Part shown: positions 1 to 11,262 of the stretch, piece after piece | How positions within the stretch are numbered: position 1 is the stretch's first letter | How the letters are laid out: every line of letters starts with the position of its first letter | DNA from: Ligustrum vulgare | Taxonomy: Eukaryota > Streptophyta > Magnoliopsida > Lamiales > Oleaceae | NCBI GenBank assembly: GCA_963555705.1 | Contig: OY743172.1 | Location: 21,699,446-21,763,445, forward strand | Length of the DNA stretch: 64,000 nucleotides | Reading direction: 5' to 3' | The notes under the pieces: generated by a model | What the model was told of the DNA's origin: nothing | The model's database searches: none | The model's input: the letters and a program-made list of their open reading frames with translations, nothing else | Made by a program: the position numbers and the translations under genes

Positions 1-1974
1 GTTGATCATCCTAAGTACTGCAGGTTCCACAGAATAATCAGTCATCTGGTGGAGAGATGTTTAGTGTTGAAAGATCTTATTGTTCGCTTGGACAAAGAAA
101 ATAAGATCAAACTCGAAACTGGTGAAAATCCAACAGCTGCTTGTTCGATGATTTCCTTTGGGTCATTCGATCCAATCCCTGTTGCAAATAAAGAGCAGTT
201 TGCCCCTATTGCATATGATATGGACAAGTTCTCGCTTGGGGTAACGGAGTTTGGACCTCAACTTCCAAAAGGAGCTATTCCAGTAGAGTTCGAGGTAGAC
301 GGAGAAGTCACCATCACATACATCTATCCAGAAATGGATAAACCACATGCTCCCAACCGTCCAACATTTTATGAAATCATGACAGATGACTTGGATGTTT
401 GGGATTCCGATTCGGAATCTGAAGATGAAATTGGTGATGGTTGGTCCACATTCATAAGCAAGAAGGAGAAATATCAGACGCCCAACAAAATAGGTAAAAT
501 ACCATCTTTGATATCTCTTGCAGGACCAACACTGGGGGCATTGAGTATTGAAATTTCCCCTATTGAAGAAACGCCTTCAGAAGAAAGTGATATGCCATGG
601 ACTCTGGTGAAAAGACGACACCGAAAAGCTCAACAACTACCAAATCCTGATACACGTGATGAACAATCAAAGCTAAGAAGGAGGCCGAGAAACAGTAAGA
701 AGAAGTCCAATGCTAAGATAAGTTCAGCTCCTAGACCCATAACTTTGGGAGAGTATTTTCCTCAGGATTTCTTTGACAAAGAATGTTTCACTTCTAACGT
801 CATCGGTCTGGATGGAGAAAGTAAATCAAAGAATGTTACAGGAGAGAGTTCGAATACGAAGAAAGTAATATCACGTCTCAATAATATCTCTTCAAACACA
901 AGTTTATCTGATGCTCTAAATTTACCTTTTGATGATAGGATGGCTTTGATCACGACATTGATTGATCCAGAAGCTTATCAAGGGAAAGTGTTGGAACCAA
1001 TTACTTCTGAAACTTACCAAGACTGAATGGCCACCATCACATTCAATGACGATGACTTACAGCTGGGATCTCGTTTGCATAACAGGCCTCTATATGTCTG
1101 TGGTTATATCCGGGAGTGCAAAATATATCGGATAATGATTGATTGTGGTTCGGCTGTGAACATTATGCCAATTAATACTATGAAGAAAATTGGAATAAAG
1201 ATTGGAGATCTGTCCAAAAGTAACATCATGATTCAGGGATTCAATCAGAAAGGTCAAGGAGCCATTGGCATGATATGCTTGAAGCTACAAATTGCAGACC
1301 TAGTTTCCACAGCTCTCTTCCATGTCATTGATACCAAAACATCTTATGAATTACTTCTTGGACATGTCATTGATGCCAAAACATCTTATGAATTACTTCT
1401 TGGACGCGTCTGGCTGCATGAAACAGGGGTGGTACCCTCAACTTGGCATCAATATTTTAAGTACAGCCGAGATGGAGAAGTCAAATGCGTGGTAGCTGAG
1501 ACCAAGCCCTTCTTCCTGAAAGAAGAAGCTTACTTCGCAGACGCCAAGTTTTACCTTGAAGATGAAGAATTTCATTCGGAAGGGTTATCTACAGCGGGGT
1601 TTGAAATGGAAAGTGTTAATCAGAAAGTTGTAGTTCCACCACATCAGCTTATGACAAGTAAATCAAAACTTACTTGTGAAAGGTCTTCTAGAGGTAAACG
1701 GCCTCAGGAAACTTCAAAAAGTGTTGAGTTATCGAGGAAAGAATTGACTTTTCCGATACCTAACATCACAAAACTAGCTATACCACATCAATTTATGAAA
1801 GTTACAAAGGTCGGTGAAGCTTCAACATCTATTCCAAGTATATCAAGACTCCGTATCTCTGATTTACCTGAACAGAACTTGACACATGCAAAAGGGGTTG
1901 ATGAAATGAAGAGATCTTTCAAGGGATGTTACAATCCGAGAGCCAATAAACTGTTTGAAAATGCTGGGTTTTGA
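1..1974 (+). pseudogene. gag C-terminus and aspartic protease of the Tat-type element
   Basis: The reading frame is open from base 1. The first residues form a Cys-His cluster (C-x3-H-x4-H-x4-C, about bases 19-60), as expected at the end of a Tat gag. An acidic and then basic low-complexity linker follows. A TGA at 1024-1026 interrupts the frame, which reopens at once with ATG at 1027. The protease active site reads DCGSAVNIMP (about 1141-1170), matching the retropepsin D-x-G-S pattern. A 42-bp unit is tandemly repeated at 1321-1362 and 1363-1404, duplicating 14 residues just after the core. TGA at 1972 ends this part. The TGA is probably a point mutation in a once continuous polyprotein. Confidence 0.8.
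1321..1404 (+). repeat. 42-bp in-frame tandem duplication in protease
   Basis: Two copies of a 42-base unit lie head to tail, differing at one base (ATACC versus ATGCC). The duplication keeps the frame and repeats 14 residues including SYELLLG. Most related elements should have it once, so it looks like a slippage or template-switch event. Confidence 0.85.
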
Positions 1975-2878
1975 AGAGGAGAACCTTGAAAATTAGGTGA
2001 TCTTGACGCAGTACTGTCCCATCAGGTTTGGATGGATCAATCATATCACAACCAAAATATGGCTTGGGATATAATCCAAATCAACTGAAACAAATTAAAG
2101 TTAAGAAGGTCTCCTCAAACCTAATCATGATTCAAATATGTGAGATTCCTGAAGAAAAACCCAAAGAGTCGAGACCTTCTGTATTTGACCAAATTCAAGG
2201 TGAAAATGTCAGAGTTTCGGATTCGAAAGGCTAAAGGGAGAATCTTCAACAGCCACTGAATCAAAAGACAAAGTCTCAGTCTTCCAGAGGTTAAGCAGTA
2301 AGGACCCCATATCTGCTCAAGTTGATGAAAAAGCTCGGACTTCTATAGAATCGTCTCAAAGACAATCTGTCTTCTCTCGACTTGGAGTTAAGAATTATGA
2401 TCTGAGTTTAAAGACTCAACGTTCCAGAAGAAGGCACAGAACTAGAAAAACTTCCAAGCTTCAAAAGAATGACGGAAATGAAGAAAAAGTATCAATAAAC
2501 CACATTGCTTTTGAAGAAGTTGGTAACCCATAATCTGAAGTTGAAGACTCAAACACATCAGATGAACCTGAACCAGCTCCGCCAACATTTGAAGAAGGGG
2601 GGCAAGCTACTGTGGACGATTTGAAACAGTTGAACTTAGGAACAGAAGAGGGGCCGAGGCCAATCTATGTCAGTGCCCTTCTGAGTCTAAAAGAAGAATC
2701 TGAGTATTTCAACATGCTACAAGAATACAAGGATGTGTTTGCATGGTTCTACAAAGAAGTGCTAGGGATGGATCCTAAAGTTGTTGTGCATCATCTTGCA
2801 GTAAAGCATGGAGTTCGTCCTATCAAGCAACCTCAGAGAAGATTTCGACCAGAATTGATTTCCCAAATTGAAGTATAA
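1975..2878 (+). pseudogene. Linker between protease and RT of the Tat-type element
   Basis: Frames shift and stops occur (for example around 1986-2000, 2232-2234, 2530-2532, 2876-2878), but conceptual protein can be followed. Pieces are a YGLGYNP-containing segment (2028-2234), a Ser/Lys-rich charged stretch with SVF..RL repeats (2235-2530), an acidic proline-rich piece, then the RT N-terminal region with the FAWFYKEVLGMDP box (about 2742-2780). This motif precedes RT in Tat-type and related Ty3 elements. TAA at 2876 breaks the frame immediately before the RT fingers. Confidence 0.7.
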
Positions 2879-4561
2879 ATCAAAAAACTCATTGAAGCTG
2901 GGTTTATACGTGAAGTCAAGTATCCGACTTGGATTGCTAACATTGTTCCTGTCAGAAAGAAGAATGGACAGTTACGAGTTTGTGTTGACTTTCGAGACCT
3001 AAATCAAGCTTGTCCTGAAGATGATTTTTCACTTCCAATAACAGAGTTGGTGGTGGATGCAACAACTGGATACGAGGTTCTTTCTTTCATGGACAGATCT
3101 TCTGGGTACAATCAAATCAGGATGAATCCGAAAGACGAAGAGCTTACAGCATTCCGCACACCTAAGGGGATATACTGTTATAAGGTCATGCATTTTGGAT
3201 TGAAAAATGCCGGGGCAACTTATCAACTGGCAATGCAAAAGGTTTTTGATGACATGATGCATGAGAAAGTTGAATGATATGTGGATGACCTTGTTGTCAA
3301 GACAAAAAGACGAGACGATCATCTACAAGACTTACAAGATGTTTTCAAGAGACTCCGGCGCTATCAGTTTAAAATGAATCCATTAAAGTGTGCATTTGGA
3401 GTCACTTCTGGAAAGTTTCTTGGCTTCATAGTCCGAAATCGCGGCATTGAGATAGACCAATCAAAAATTGATGTCATAATTAACATGCGTGAGCCCAGCA
3501 ATTTACATGAACTAAAAAGTCTTCAAGGAAGGTTGGCATATATTCGAAGATTTATTTCTAATCTTGCTGGATGTTGTCACCCATTCAAAAAGTTGGTAAA
3601 GAAAGATGTACCATTTGAATGGAACGATGCATGTCATGATGCTTTTCAAAGTATTAAGAAATATCTATCTCATCCACCGGTGCTTACAGCTCCAACTCCT
3701 GGAAAGCCATTGACCCTCTATGTTGTAGCCCAAGAATATTCTCTAGGTGCTCTTCTTGTCCAAAACAATGATGAAGGAAAGGAGAATGCGATCTATTATC
3801 TGAGTCGGACATTAGTAGGTGCTGAACTGAAGTACTCACCAATTGAGAAGATGTGTTTGTCATTGATATTTGCAGCTAAGAAATTGAGGCATTATATGTT
3901 AGCACACACAATCAATCTAGTCTCAAGGGTGGATCCATTAAAGTACATAATGTCAATGCCTATTCTTTCTGGAAGGATAGGAAAATGGGCACTTCTATTA
4001 TCGGAGTTCGACATCAACTTTATTCCTCAAAAGTCTGTTAAAGGACAAGCATTAGCAAACTTTCTCGCTGATCATCCAATTCCAGCAGAATGGGAACTCT
4101 CTGAAGACCTTCCAGATGAAGAAGTCTTTTACACTGAAGTTGTACCTTCATGGAGGATATTCTTTGACGGGGCAGCTTGGAAGTACGGTGCTGGAGCAGG
4201 AGTCGTATTTGTCACTCCCCATGATCAAGTTATGCCATACGCATTTGCTTTGACAGAAAAGTGTTCCAATAACATGGCAGAATATCAAGCTCTCATTATT
4301 GGTTTGGAGACTGCATTGGACATGGGAATTAATCAATTAGAAGTCTTTGGAGATTCTATGTTGATAATCAACCAGCTTATGTCTGAATATGAAGTCAGAA
4401 ATTTGGATCTAAATCCATATCATGAGTACGCATCAACACTTTTGAAGCAGTTCGAATCAATATAAATCAAATTTGTTCCAAGAAATGAAAACAAAGAAGC
4501 TGATGCATTAGCCAATTTAGCTGCTGTTCTAGCCAGATCAGATGAAAAGTATATCCACCAG
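2879..4561 (+). pseudogene. Reverse transcriptase, RNase H and second RNase H of the Tat-type element
   Basis: RT blocks are clear: VPVRKKNGQLRVCVDFRDLN (about 2948-3006), the SGYNQI block, FGLKNAGATYQ, and the YVDD active site at 3278-3289. A TGA at 3275-3277 sits directly in front of YVDD. After RT, the resident RNase H (TLYVVAQEYSLGALL, about 3713-3760) has lost the usual first acidic residue (VVAQ where D-A-S is typical). A second RNase H-like domain of archaeal type starts at about 4150 (WRIFFDGAAWKYGAGAG) with FGDS and a later NKEADALANLA segment past a TAA at 4463-4465. The second domain is diagnostic of Tat-lineage elements. Inactive as it stands. Confidence 0.85.
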
Positions 4562-5905
4562 GTGTCAATTGTTCAAAAATGGGTTATTTCACCACAATTT
4601 CCAGAGAATCTGCAAGAAAACAACAGTGTTGAAGTTTTCGGTGAAGAAAAAGCTGATTGGAGGCAACCAATAATTGATTATCTTCAACATCAAAAGTTAC
4701 CAGACAATCCCCGTCGTAGGACTGAAGACCGAAGGCGTGCTTCTCGCTTCATATTCTACAAGAACACACTCTATCGACGTTCATTTGATGGAGTTTTCCT
4801 TCGATACCTAAGTAATGAGAAAAAATCACACGTTCTTGAAGAAGCTCATTCTGGAATATGCGGTGCTCATGAGTCTGGACCTAAGCTCCATTTTCGAATA
4901 AAAAGAATGGGGTATTATTGGCCAACTATGGTTCAAGATTCTATGGACTATGCAAGGAAATGTGAAGCTTGTCAAGTCCATGCAAATTTCATCCACCAGC
5001 CTCCGGAACCATTGCACCCGACAATAGCCTCGTGGCCTTTTGATGCTTGGGGCCTTGATGTGATTGGACCTATAACTCCAAAATCTTCAACTGGACATTC
5101 ATACATCCTTGCTGGAACTGATTATTTCTCCAAGTGGGCTAAAGTTGTACCGCTGAGGGAAGTAAAGAAAGAAAATGTTGCGGATTTCATTCGTGTTCAA
5201 ATCATTTACCGGTATGGAGTTCCTCGACACATCATCACTGATAATGGAAAGCCTTTCTGCAATAGCCACATAAATAATTTATGTGCTAAATTTGGGTTCA
5301 GACAATACAATTCCTCCAAGTATAATGCAGCAGCCAGCGGACTTGCAGAGGCATTCAACAAGACCCTGTGCAACCTGTTGAAGAAAGTTGTGTCTAAATC
5401 AAAAAGGGACTGGCATGAAAGAATTGGAGAAGCCTTGTGGGCTTACCGCACTACTTACCGGACCCCGACACAAGCTACCCCTTATGCTTTAGTGTACGGA
5501 GTAGAAGCTGTCCTGCCTTTAGAATGCCAAATTCCATCATTGCGGATTGCTATTCAAGAAGGGTTGACAACAGAAGAAAATGCCCGTCTTCGACTCGAGG
5601 AGCTTGAAGCTTTGGATGAGAAGAGATTATAGTCACAAATGCAATTGGAATGTTATCAAGCTCGTATGGCAAAGTCCTTCAACGAAAGGGTGCGGCCGAG
5701 ATCATTTCAAGTAGGAGATATGGTACTTTCAGTGCGCAGACCAATCATAATCACAAGAAAAACTGGGGGCAAGTTCCAACCTAAATGAGATGGTCCATTT
5801 CTTGTTACTCATGTGTTCACAAATGAAGCATACAAGATCTTTGACAAAGACGGACTGCAAATTGGACCTATCAACAGAAAATTCCTAAAGCGTTTTTACG
5901 CTTAA
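4562..5905 (+). pseudogene. Integrase of the Tat-type element
   Basis: The zinc-binding HHCC region reads GAHESGPKLH ... CEACQ (about 4862-4977). The catalytic core has D in WGLDVIGP (about 5050), D in HIITDNGKPF (about 5230-5260) and E in SGLAEAFNKTL (about 5337-5370), so DDE is preserved. A TAG at 5630-5632 and a TGA at about 5785 (in the G-P-F box, normally K-x-x-GPF) cut the C-terminal GPY/F domain, which can be followed to a TAA near 5903. Unlike the RT, most of the core is an open frame of 356 codons. Confidence 0.85.
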
Positions 5906-6250
5906 AGTTCTTTAAATTTTGTTGTACCTAAATGTACTACTCCTGGCCCGCAAGAGGATAAACTGTGAACGGCCCTATATATATAAAAAAAAATGTTGTT
6001 GTAATGAACTACGTTTTGACTTGATCCCTTTTGGGTACGTAGGCAGCTTGAATGGAAATTATAAATTCAAGTTCAGTTAAAATCAATAAATTCTTTCTAT
6101 TTTTCGTGTATTAGTCTTTCTTTGCAAAAAAAAAAAAAAAAAAAAAAAGTGTACAAGAGAAAAAAATTCTAATAAAGAATGATGTTGATGAATCAAAGTT
6201 CATTCAACATAGCAAAAAAAAGAGAAGAAGAAGTCTTCATTCTATCTTAA
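5906..6250 (+). other. Non-coding spacer after integrase, with A-run
   Basis: No ORF is visible. It holds a GGGTACGTAGGCAGC box (about 6031-6046) that I recognise from the region after integrase in several plant Tat-type elements, and an A-run of about 23 at 6126-6148. Nothing else is supported. Confidence 0.5.
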
Positions 6251-7060
6251 TCAATCACTGTCAATCAACTGCAAGAAGTTGTCTTCAAGAGCCTTCCTTT
6301 CTTGGTCAATGGATCCTGCAATTGTGGCATCTTTAACTTGTGCTTGCTCCAATGTGGTCTTCTTTGTCTCAAGTGAACTGGTATTTTCCTGGCAAGTTTG
6401 GAGTTCATCACGAAGTCTATCCAGCTCGGAGTTCAAATCACTAATTCGAGCTTCCAAAGAAGAACATGTGGAATTCCCTGCTGCTATTTGGATATCAAGA
6501 GATTTCAACTGCTTAGCCTTTTCTTCTACAGTCAAACACTCCAAGTACTGCTGTCTTTTAGCAAGATAAACGTCAACTCCTCCAAGAAATACATCCATAT
6601 GTCTCATCAAAGGCATTGGATCTGCACGGAATTGATTGATGATCACATCCCGAAGAGTTGATTTGCTTTCATTCCACCAAGTCCGAATGTTGGAACAACC
6701 ATGCTTCAAAGCTTCCTTAAACAATGCCCGCAGGAAATTAATCTTGACTTCTTGTAGAGCATTCTTCAAGAAAGAAGATTCTTCGGTAAATCTGTGCAGA
6801 GGACCAGAGATGGAAGAACATATTGGTGTCGTCTCAAAATTATTTATCTTCTGACCCGGAGCTGGTAATGCTAATAAATGGGAGATATTCGAAGTATCCT
6901 GTCCAATCTCTGAACTGCTAACTCGCAAAGGCTCAGAATTCACCTCATCATTAAGATAATCTTGATTAGGTGATATAACACCGTTATTAATACTGCTTGG
7001 GTATTTGCAAGGAGGCTCATGTCTATCGTTGCCATAAATTTCATCAAGTGCACCAATCAC
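6251..7060 (-). CDS. Antisense ORF of the Tat-type element (coiled-coil protein)
   Basis: This 269-codon frame is open on the strand opposite to gag-pol, between integrase and the polypurine tract. Antisense ORFs in this position are a known oddity of some Tat-type elements such as Grande. Residues about 90-170 (HRFTEESSFLKN, TWWNESKSTLRD, MRHMDVFLGGVDVYLAKR) look folded and may recall plant-mobile-domain-associated proteins. Residues about 175-265 have heptad-like leucine spacing and charge (SLEARISDLNSELDRLRDEL), so a coiled coil is likely. It is intact although the sense frames have stops, which is curious. No enzymatic motif is visible. Expression would need a promoter on the minus strand. 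Function is unknown. Confidence 0.6.
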   Translation of the reverse strand: MIGALDEIYGNDRHEPPCKYPSSINNGVISPNQDYLNDEVNSEPLRVSSSEIGQDTSNISHLLALPAPGQKINNFETTPICSSISGPLHRFTEESSFLKNALQEVKINFLRALFKEALKHGCSNIRTWWNESKSTLRDVIINQFRADPMPLMRHMDVFLGGVDVYLAKRQQYLECLTVEEKAKQLKSLDIQIAAGNSTCSSLEARISDLNSELDRLRDELQTCQENTSSLETKKTTLEQAQVKDATIAGSIDQERKALEDNFLQLIDSD

Positions 7061-7636
7061 TCACACACACACACATACACGTCTTATACACATCACTCAC
7101 ACACAGATAAATCATGCACAAACACCCACACATTAATGTACACAGATCGATAACATTATAAAAAAAAACCAAAAAAAAAAACAAACTTGCCTACAGAATG
7201 AAGGTGAACAAGTGTAGGTAATTCTTTTCTCAATTTCTGATTTCAAGTACAGTAGTCCAAGTTGGAGAGTTGGGTCACTTGATTCTTTTATTGCCTTTTC
7301 CTTCAAATTTGGCCGAGACTTTTTTTTTTTTTGCTTTCTTGCTTCTTGATTAAAGTGAGATTAATCTTATCTAAATAAAATGATTCAACTTGTTTATTTC
7401 AACTAAAATTCTTCTTTTAAGATAAGGATATAAGAGAGTTTAACTCTAGCTAGGACTTTATATTTTATTATTTTCCTTTTTCAAAAAAAAAAAAAAGGGT
7501 ACAGTTCACGTTTTTGGAAAAAAAAAAAGGATTTCAAGTTTCAATCAAATTCTCAACTAAATCTAAAATTCAAAATTTAAGATTTATCTATTTATTTATT
7601 TTCATATAAAATAAATAAATCTTGAGGGGGCATTTG
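7061..7636. other. Non-coding tail of the Tat-type element with polypurine tract
   Basis: The CA-repeat at 7062-7080, A-runs and T-runs dominate. TTGAGGGGGCATT at 7622-7636 lies directly before the LTR start TGTAGACATT and is the polypurine tract that primes plus-strand DNA synthesis. No ORF is visible. Confidence 0.6.
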
Positions 7637-7984
7637 TAGACATTAAAATATTTATTAGATTGGATCAATTTAATTTAATCCAATTAAGTCCATTAAATAA
7701 AGTCTACTAAAACCCACCTAAAATAAGCCCATGGATAAGGCTCATCCTACTTTTCAAAATTCTAACAATTTTATATGTTCATTGATTTAAATAAGTGGAA
7801 AGTACATAATTACAACACTTTAAGTTTCACTTTTCAAAACTAACAAACTTAACATTTTTTTTTTCAAAAATCAAGTGTTTCATAATTAAAAATAAATATA
7901 ATATTATATATAATATAAACATAATTATTTATTATATATTATATTAAAACTAATACAATATTAAATCAAAAACTCAAATCTTGA

Positions 7985-8535
7985 TGTCACAACCTCCCTC
8001 ATCCCCGCCCACCACCTGACCACCCCACCCACCCTATGCTACCCCAAATTTTTTTTTTTCCGCTCGATGTTTTCCTACCCATCCCATCCCACCCCACTCA
8101 ACCCCACCCAACCCACCCCACCTATCCTACCCTACTCTACCCCAAAAAATTTTTTTATTAATTTTTTTTTTCTGTTTGATGTTTTCCTACCCTTCCCCAC
8201 CCCACCTCATCGCAAAGTGACAAATTGATCTCACCAAAGCCACACCCCTCACCCCAAAATTATTTAACCCACCCCACCCCAACCACTTCAACCCCACTCG
8301 ACCCTACCCTACCCCACCTCATCACAACGCGACAAATTAATCTCACCCCAGCCACAGACCCTGACCCACCCCACCCAGCCCGCCGCCCACCCCACCCCCT
8401 CCCGCAAAATGATTTTTCTTCTATTTGTTCACACTTTGCCCCAACCATCCAATCCCACCCACCTCGACCTCACCCCAACCCAACCCAACCCACCCCACCC
8501 CACCCAACCCAACCCTGACCCCATCCCTTCCAAAA
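7985..8535. repeat. C-rich low-complexity tract (CCCCACCC type) in the LTR
   Basis: Degenerate short repeats of CCCCACC, CCCAACCC and CCTACCC form a strand-asymmetric tract: the plus strand is almost G-free. It is broken by T-runs and two copies of a GTTTGATGTTTTCCTACCC-like phrase (about 8065 and 8173). Any ORF here is compositional and not a gene. Confidence 0.7.
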
Positions 8536-8639
8536 ATGATTAATTATAATTAATTAAGGTTTTTAAAGTACACATTTTCAAAATTAAGAAAATATTTTAT
8601 TTCAAAAATCAGGTCTTAATTAATTATATATTTTACTGT

Positions 8640-9600
8640 TTATGATCACAAGTCACAATTTTTAAGTTCATATCTTATTATGGTCACAAGTCACAATTTT
8701 TTAGGTCACAAGTTACAAATCAGATCATAAGTTTATGGTCACAGTCACAATTTTTTAGGTCACAATTTATTTTTCAGTCACAAATTTTGAATTTCGTAGG
8801 TCACGATTTTTTTCGATCGCAAATCTAGAGTCAATTGGTTACAAATCACAAATTTCATTGGTCACAATTTTTTCTCGAATACAAATCAAGATTTTTTAGG
8901 TCACAATTTTCACAAATCACTAGTTTTCTTGGTCACATATCATAAATTTTGTAGGTCACAATTTATAAAATTATTTGGATGACTTTTAGGGTCACAGCTT
9001 ATTATGGTCATAAGTCACAATTTTTTAGGTCACAAGTCACAAATCAGATCATAAGTTTATGGTCACAGTCACAATTTTTTAGGTCACAATTTATTTCTCG
9101 ATCACAAATTTCGAATTTCGTAGGTCACGATTTTTTTCGATCGCAAATCTAGAGTCAATTGGTCACAAATCACAAATTTCATTAATTACAAATCACGACT
9201 TCATTGTTAATTACGACTTTGGTCACAATTATCGATTTAATAGGTCACAATATATTTCTTAGTCACAAAGCACAAATTTATAGGTCACAACTTATTTTTC
9301 GTTCACAATTTGTAAAATTAATCGATCACAAATTTATTACTTTGTCACATATCACAAATGTTATAGGTCACAATTTAAAATTGTAATGCATCACAACTTC
9401 ATTCTTGATCACAGCTCATTATTTGGTCACAAATTATCGTTTTAGTATGTAACAATCTATTTCTCGATCACAAACCACAAATTTACAAGTCACAACTTAT
9501 TTAACGATCATGATTTTCAAATTATTTGATCACAATTTTAAAAATTGTGAGTCACACTTACAAATTTTGTCACAATTTCAAAAAAAATTAGGTCACACAC
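8640..9600. repeat. Array of GGTCACAA / AGTCACAA motifs with a ~320-bp-period duplication
   Basis: TCACAA or its near variants occur every 15-35 bases for almost 1 kb, separated by T-rich spacers. A block at about 8680-8875 recurs at about 9002-9185 with few changes, so part of the array was duplicated with a period near 320 bp. It lies in the LTR, upstream of the TATAAATA box. Confidence 0.75.
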
Positions 9601-10482
9601 ACAATCAATTTTAATCCTACCCGACCACCGCCCTTCCCCAACCACCAATACCAATGCACCACTACCACCACCAACACCCCAATCCCTCAGCAACGAGGCT
9701 TCAACCACTGGCTACCGCCTCCGATGAACCACCCATCACCTCCGACCAAAAGATCATTGCCAATTCACCATTAACTGCTTCATCCCTAGCACCATCACCA
9801 CCATATAACCAGCAACGCGGCGCTAACGCAGCAAATACCATCACCGCATATACCAATAATCACCACCTCAAATCCAACATCTCCTCCACCATTTCCACAC
9901 TCCAACCAACCATCGCAGCCTATAATAAAAAATAAAACAGATCGTTGAAATTTTCAAAATCTTACCAAACGGAAATCTCGTTAGATTGAAGAGGTTCTGG
10001 TTCTAGCAGATCGCCGACAAAACCACGCTACCACCACACCAAACGCCGCCGCTAGAACCACCACCCCCGCATAGAACCACACCACCACCACAACCACCGG
10101 AACTACACCACCACACACATTCTCACAGCACACGAAGTATGTTGAACAACATCTATTCCTTGGAAGTTTTCGCAGTCGGAGAAGCAATATCAAAGGGAAA
10201 TTAGGCACTGTGTAAGGTAGAGAGGGAATGTGTGAATAGAATTTGTTGCACACTTGCACTGCGTGGGGTAAAGATAAAAGTAGGTTTAGAGAGAGTCAGA
10301 GAGATTGGGTGGATGGATTTATTGCCTTCAATTAATCTTTTAATATTAATAATAAAAGATAAAATTGTGACCTGATTTTTGAACTAATTAGTTGTAAACA
10401 TGAGTTTTGGATTTAGAAGCTAAAAAACATGTTTGTATGTAATTTCCTCTTTAAATAAATGGGGTGGTTACAAAATTTTCTC

Positions 10483-10490
10483 TATAAATA
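10483..10490 (+). promoter_or_regulatory. TATA box of the Tat-type LTR
   Basis: TATAAATA in the context TCTCTATAAATAGG, near the 3' part of the LTR, is where a U3/R promoter is expected. Transcription would start about 30 bp downstream. Confidence 0.55.
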
Positions 10491-11132
10491 GGACCATTGG
10501 TCCATAAAAAAAGAAGGAAAAAAAGAAAGAAGAAAAATAAGAGAAAAGAATTGCAGGTGGAGAATACAAAAATTCTCTCAAACTCCAAACCAAATCCAAA
10601 TTCAAGGAGATCAAAGTCTTCTTCAAATCAAGCAAGTTCAAATCAATTCCAAGAAGATCAAAGCCTTCTTCAAGCAAAGCAAGTCCAATTCGAAGTCCAA
10701 ATCTCAAGTTCAAATATAAGTCTCAAGCTCCAAGCGTCAAACAAGCAAATTCTCAACAAATCAAGTTTTTCCAACAAATTCAGAAGTCCATGAATTAAGC
10801 CACGAGGCCCCTCGTCTTCAACCACGCAGATCGTTAATTAGAGGATTTCGTAATTTTTTGCATTCACAGGAGTTTTCCACTTGTATTTTCTCAAATTCAA
10901 TTTGTAACAATTTCAGTATTTTTAATAATACTTCGAAATTCGTCGTAAAGCGTGGTACACTTAGAATATTGTTTCTTTTTCTATTTTTATTAGTTCGGTC
11001 TTTTTTAAAGTTTCAAATTCAAATTCGATAACATTTTCTAATAAAATGTTATTTCTACTTTTTTTTTATATGATAGTATAATTACCATATTTTCATGAAT
11101 TTTTATTGAAATTATTATGATGTATAGAAATC

Positions 11133-11159
11133 TCGTGTATCGCACGAATAAAATACTAG
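11133..11159 (+). mobile_element. Helitron 3' terminus on the plus strand
   Basis: TCGTG-TATCG-CACGA forms a 5-bp hairpin (11133-11147), followed by AT-rich spacer and CTAG (11156-11159), then T. This is the standard Helitron 3' end (hairpin, CTRR, insertion before T). The 5' end (A|TC...) of this plus-strand element is not identifiable; it may be short or truncated. Confidence 0.6.
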
Positions 11160-11236
11160 TATCTTTTAAAATACATGATATTTAAAAATAGAACCTTCAA
11201 ATTTTGAATTTGTTTACTTACATATATATATATATA

Positions 11237-11262
11237 CTAGTCGAGTTTACGTGCGTTGCACG
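11237..11262 (-). other. Helitron 3' terminal hairpin and CTAG end
   Basis: A palindrome with stem CGTGC/GCACG (11250-11254 / 11258-11262) and a 3-base loop is followed on the minus strand by AAACTCGA-type spacer and CTAG. In Helitrons this hairpin acts as the transposition stop signal. The plus-strand Helitron end at 11159 has a similar but different hairpin. Confidence 0.8.

Larger units (their letters stand above)
1..10960 (+). mobile_element. Ty3/gypsy LTR retrotransposon, Tat-type, 3' part, decayed
   Basis: The window opens inside an LTR retrotransposon read on +. The order is gag C-terminus, aspartic protease, reverse transcriptase, RNase H, a second RNase H-like domain, integrase, a long non-coding stretch with an antisense ORF, a polypurine tract (7626-7634) and a 3' LTR starting TGTAGACATT at 7637. 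A second, archaeal-type RNase H before integrase plus an antisense ORF after it is the known layout of the Tat lineage (Ogre/Retand/Grande-like). Several in-frame stops show it is no longer coding. The 5' LTR lies outside the window. The 3' limit is uncertain; 10960 is a guess from the end of U5-like sequence. Confidence 0.85.
7637..10960 (+). repeat. 3' LTR of the Tat-type element
   Basis: It starts TGTAGACATT right after the polypurine tract. It contains low-complexity CCCCACCC-rich DNA (about 7985-8535), a GGTCACAA-type array (about 8640-9600), short Pro/Thr-biased pseudo-ORFs, and a promoter-like TATAAATA at 10483-10490. The right end is not sharp: U5-like sequence runs to about 10960, but without the 5' LTR I cannot fix the CA end. 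A Helitron 3' end follows at 11159, so the LTR ends before that. Confidence 0.6.

Noticed and set aside
6279..6569. Plus-strand ORFs at 6279-6854
   Set aside because: Shadows of the longer antisense ORF at 6251-7060, which has coiled-coil character.
8225..8518. Pro/Thr-rich 97-residue ORF
   Set aside because: Compositional artefact of the C-rich low-complexity tract in the LTR.
9981..10259. Val/Cys-rich minus-strand ORF
   Set aside because: CCACCA-type repeat composition in the LTR, no homology I can see.
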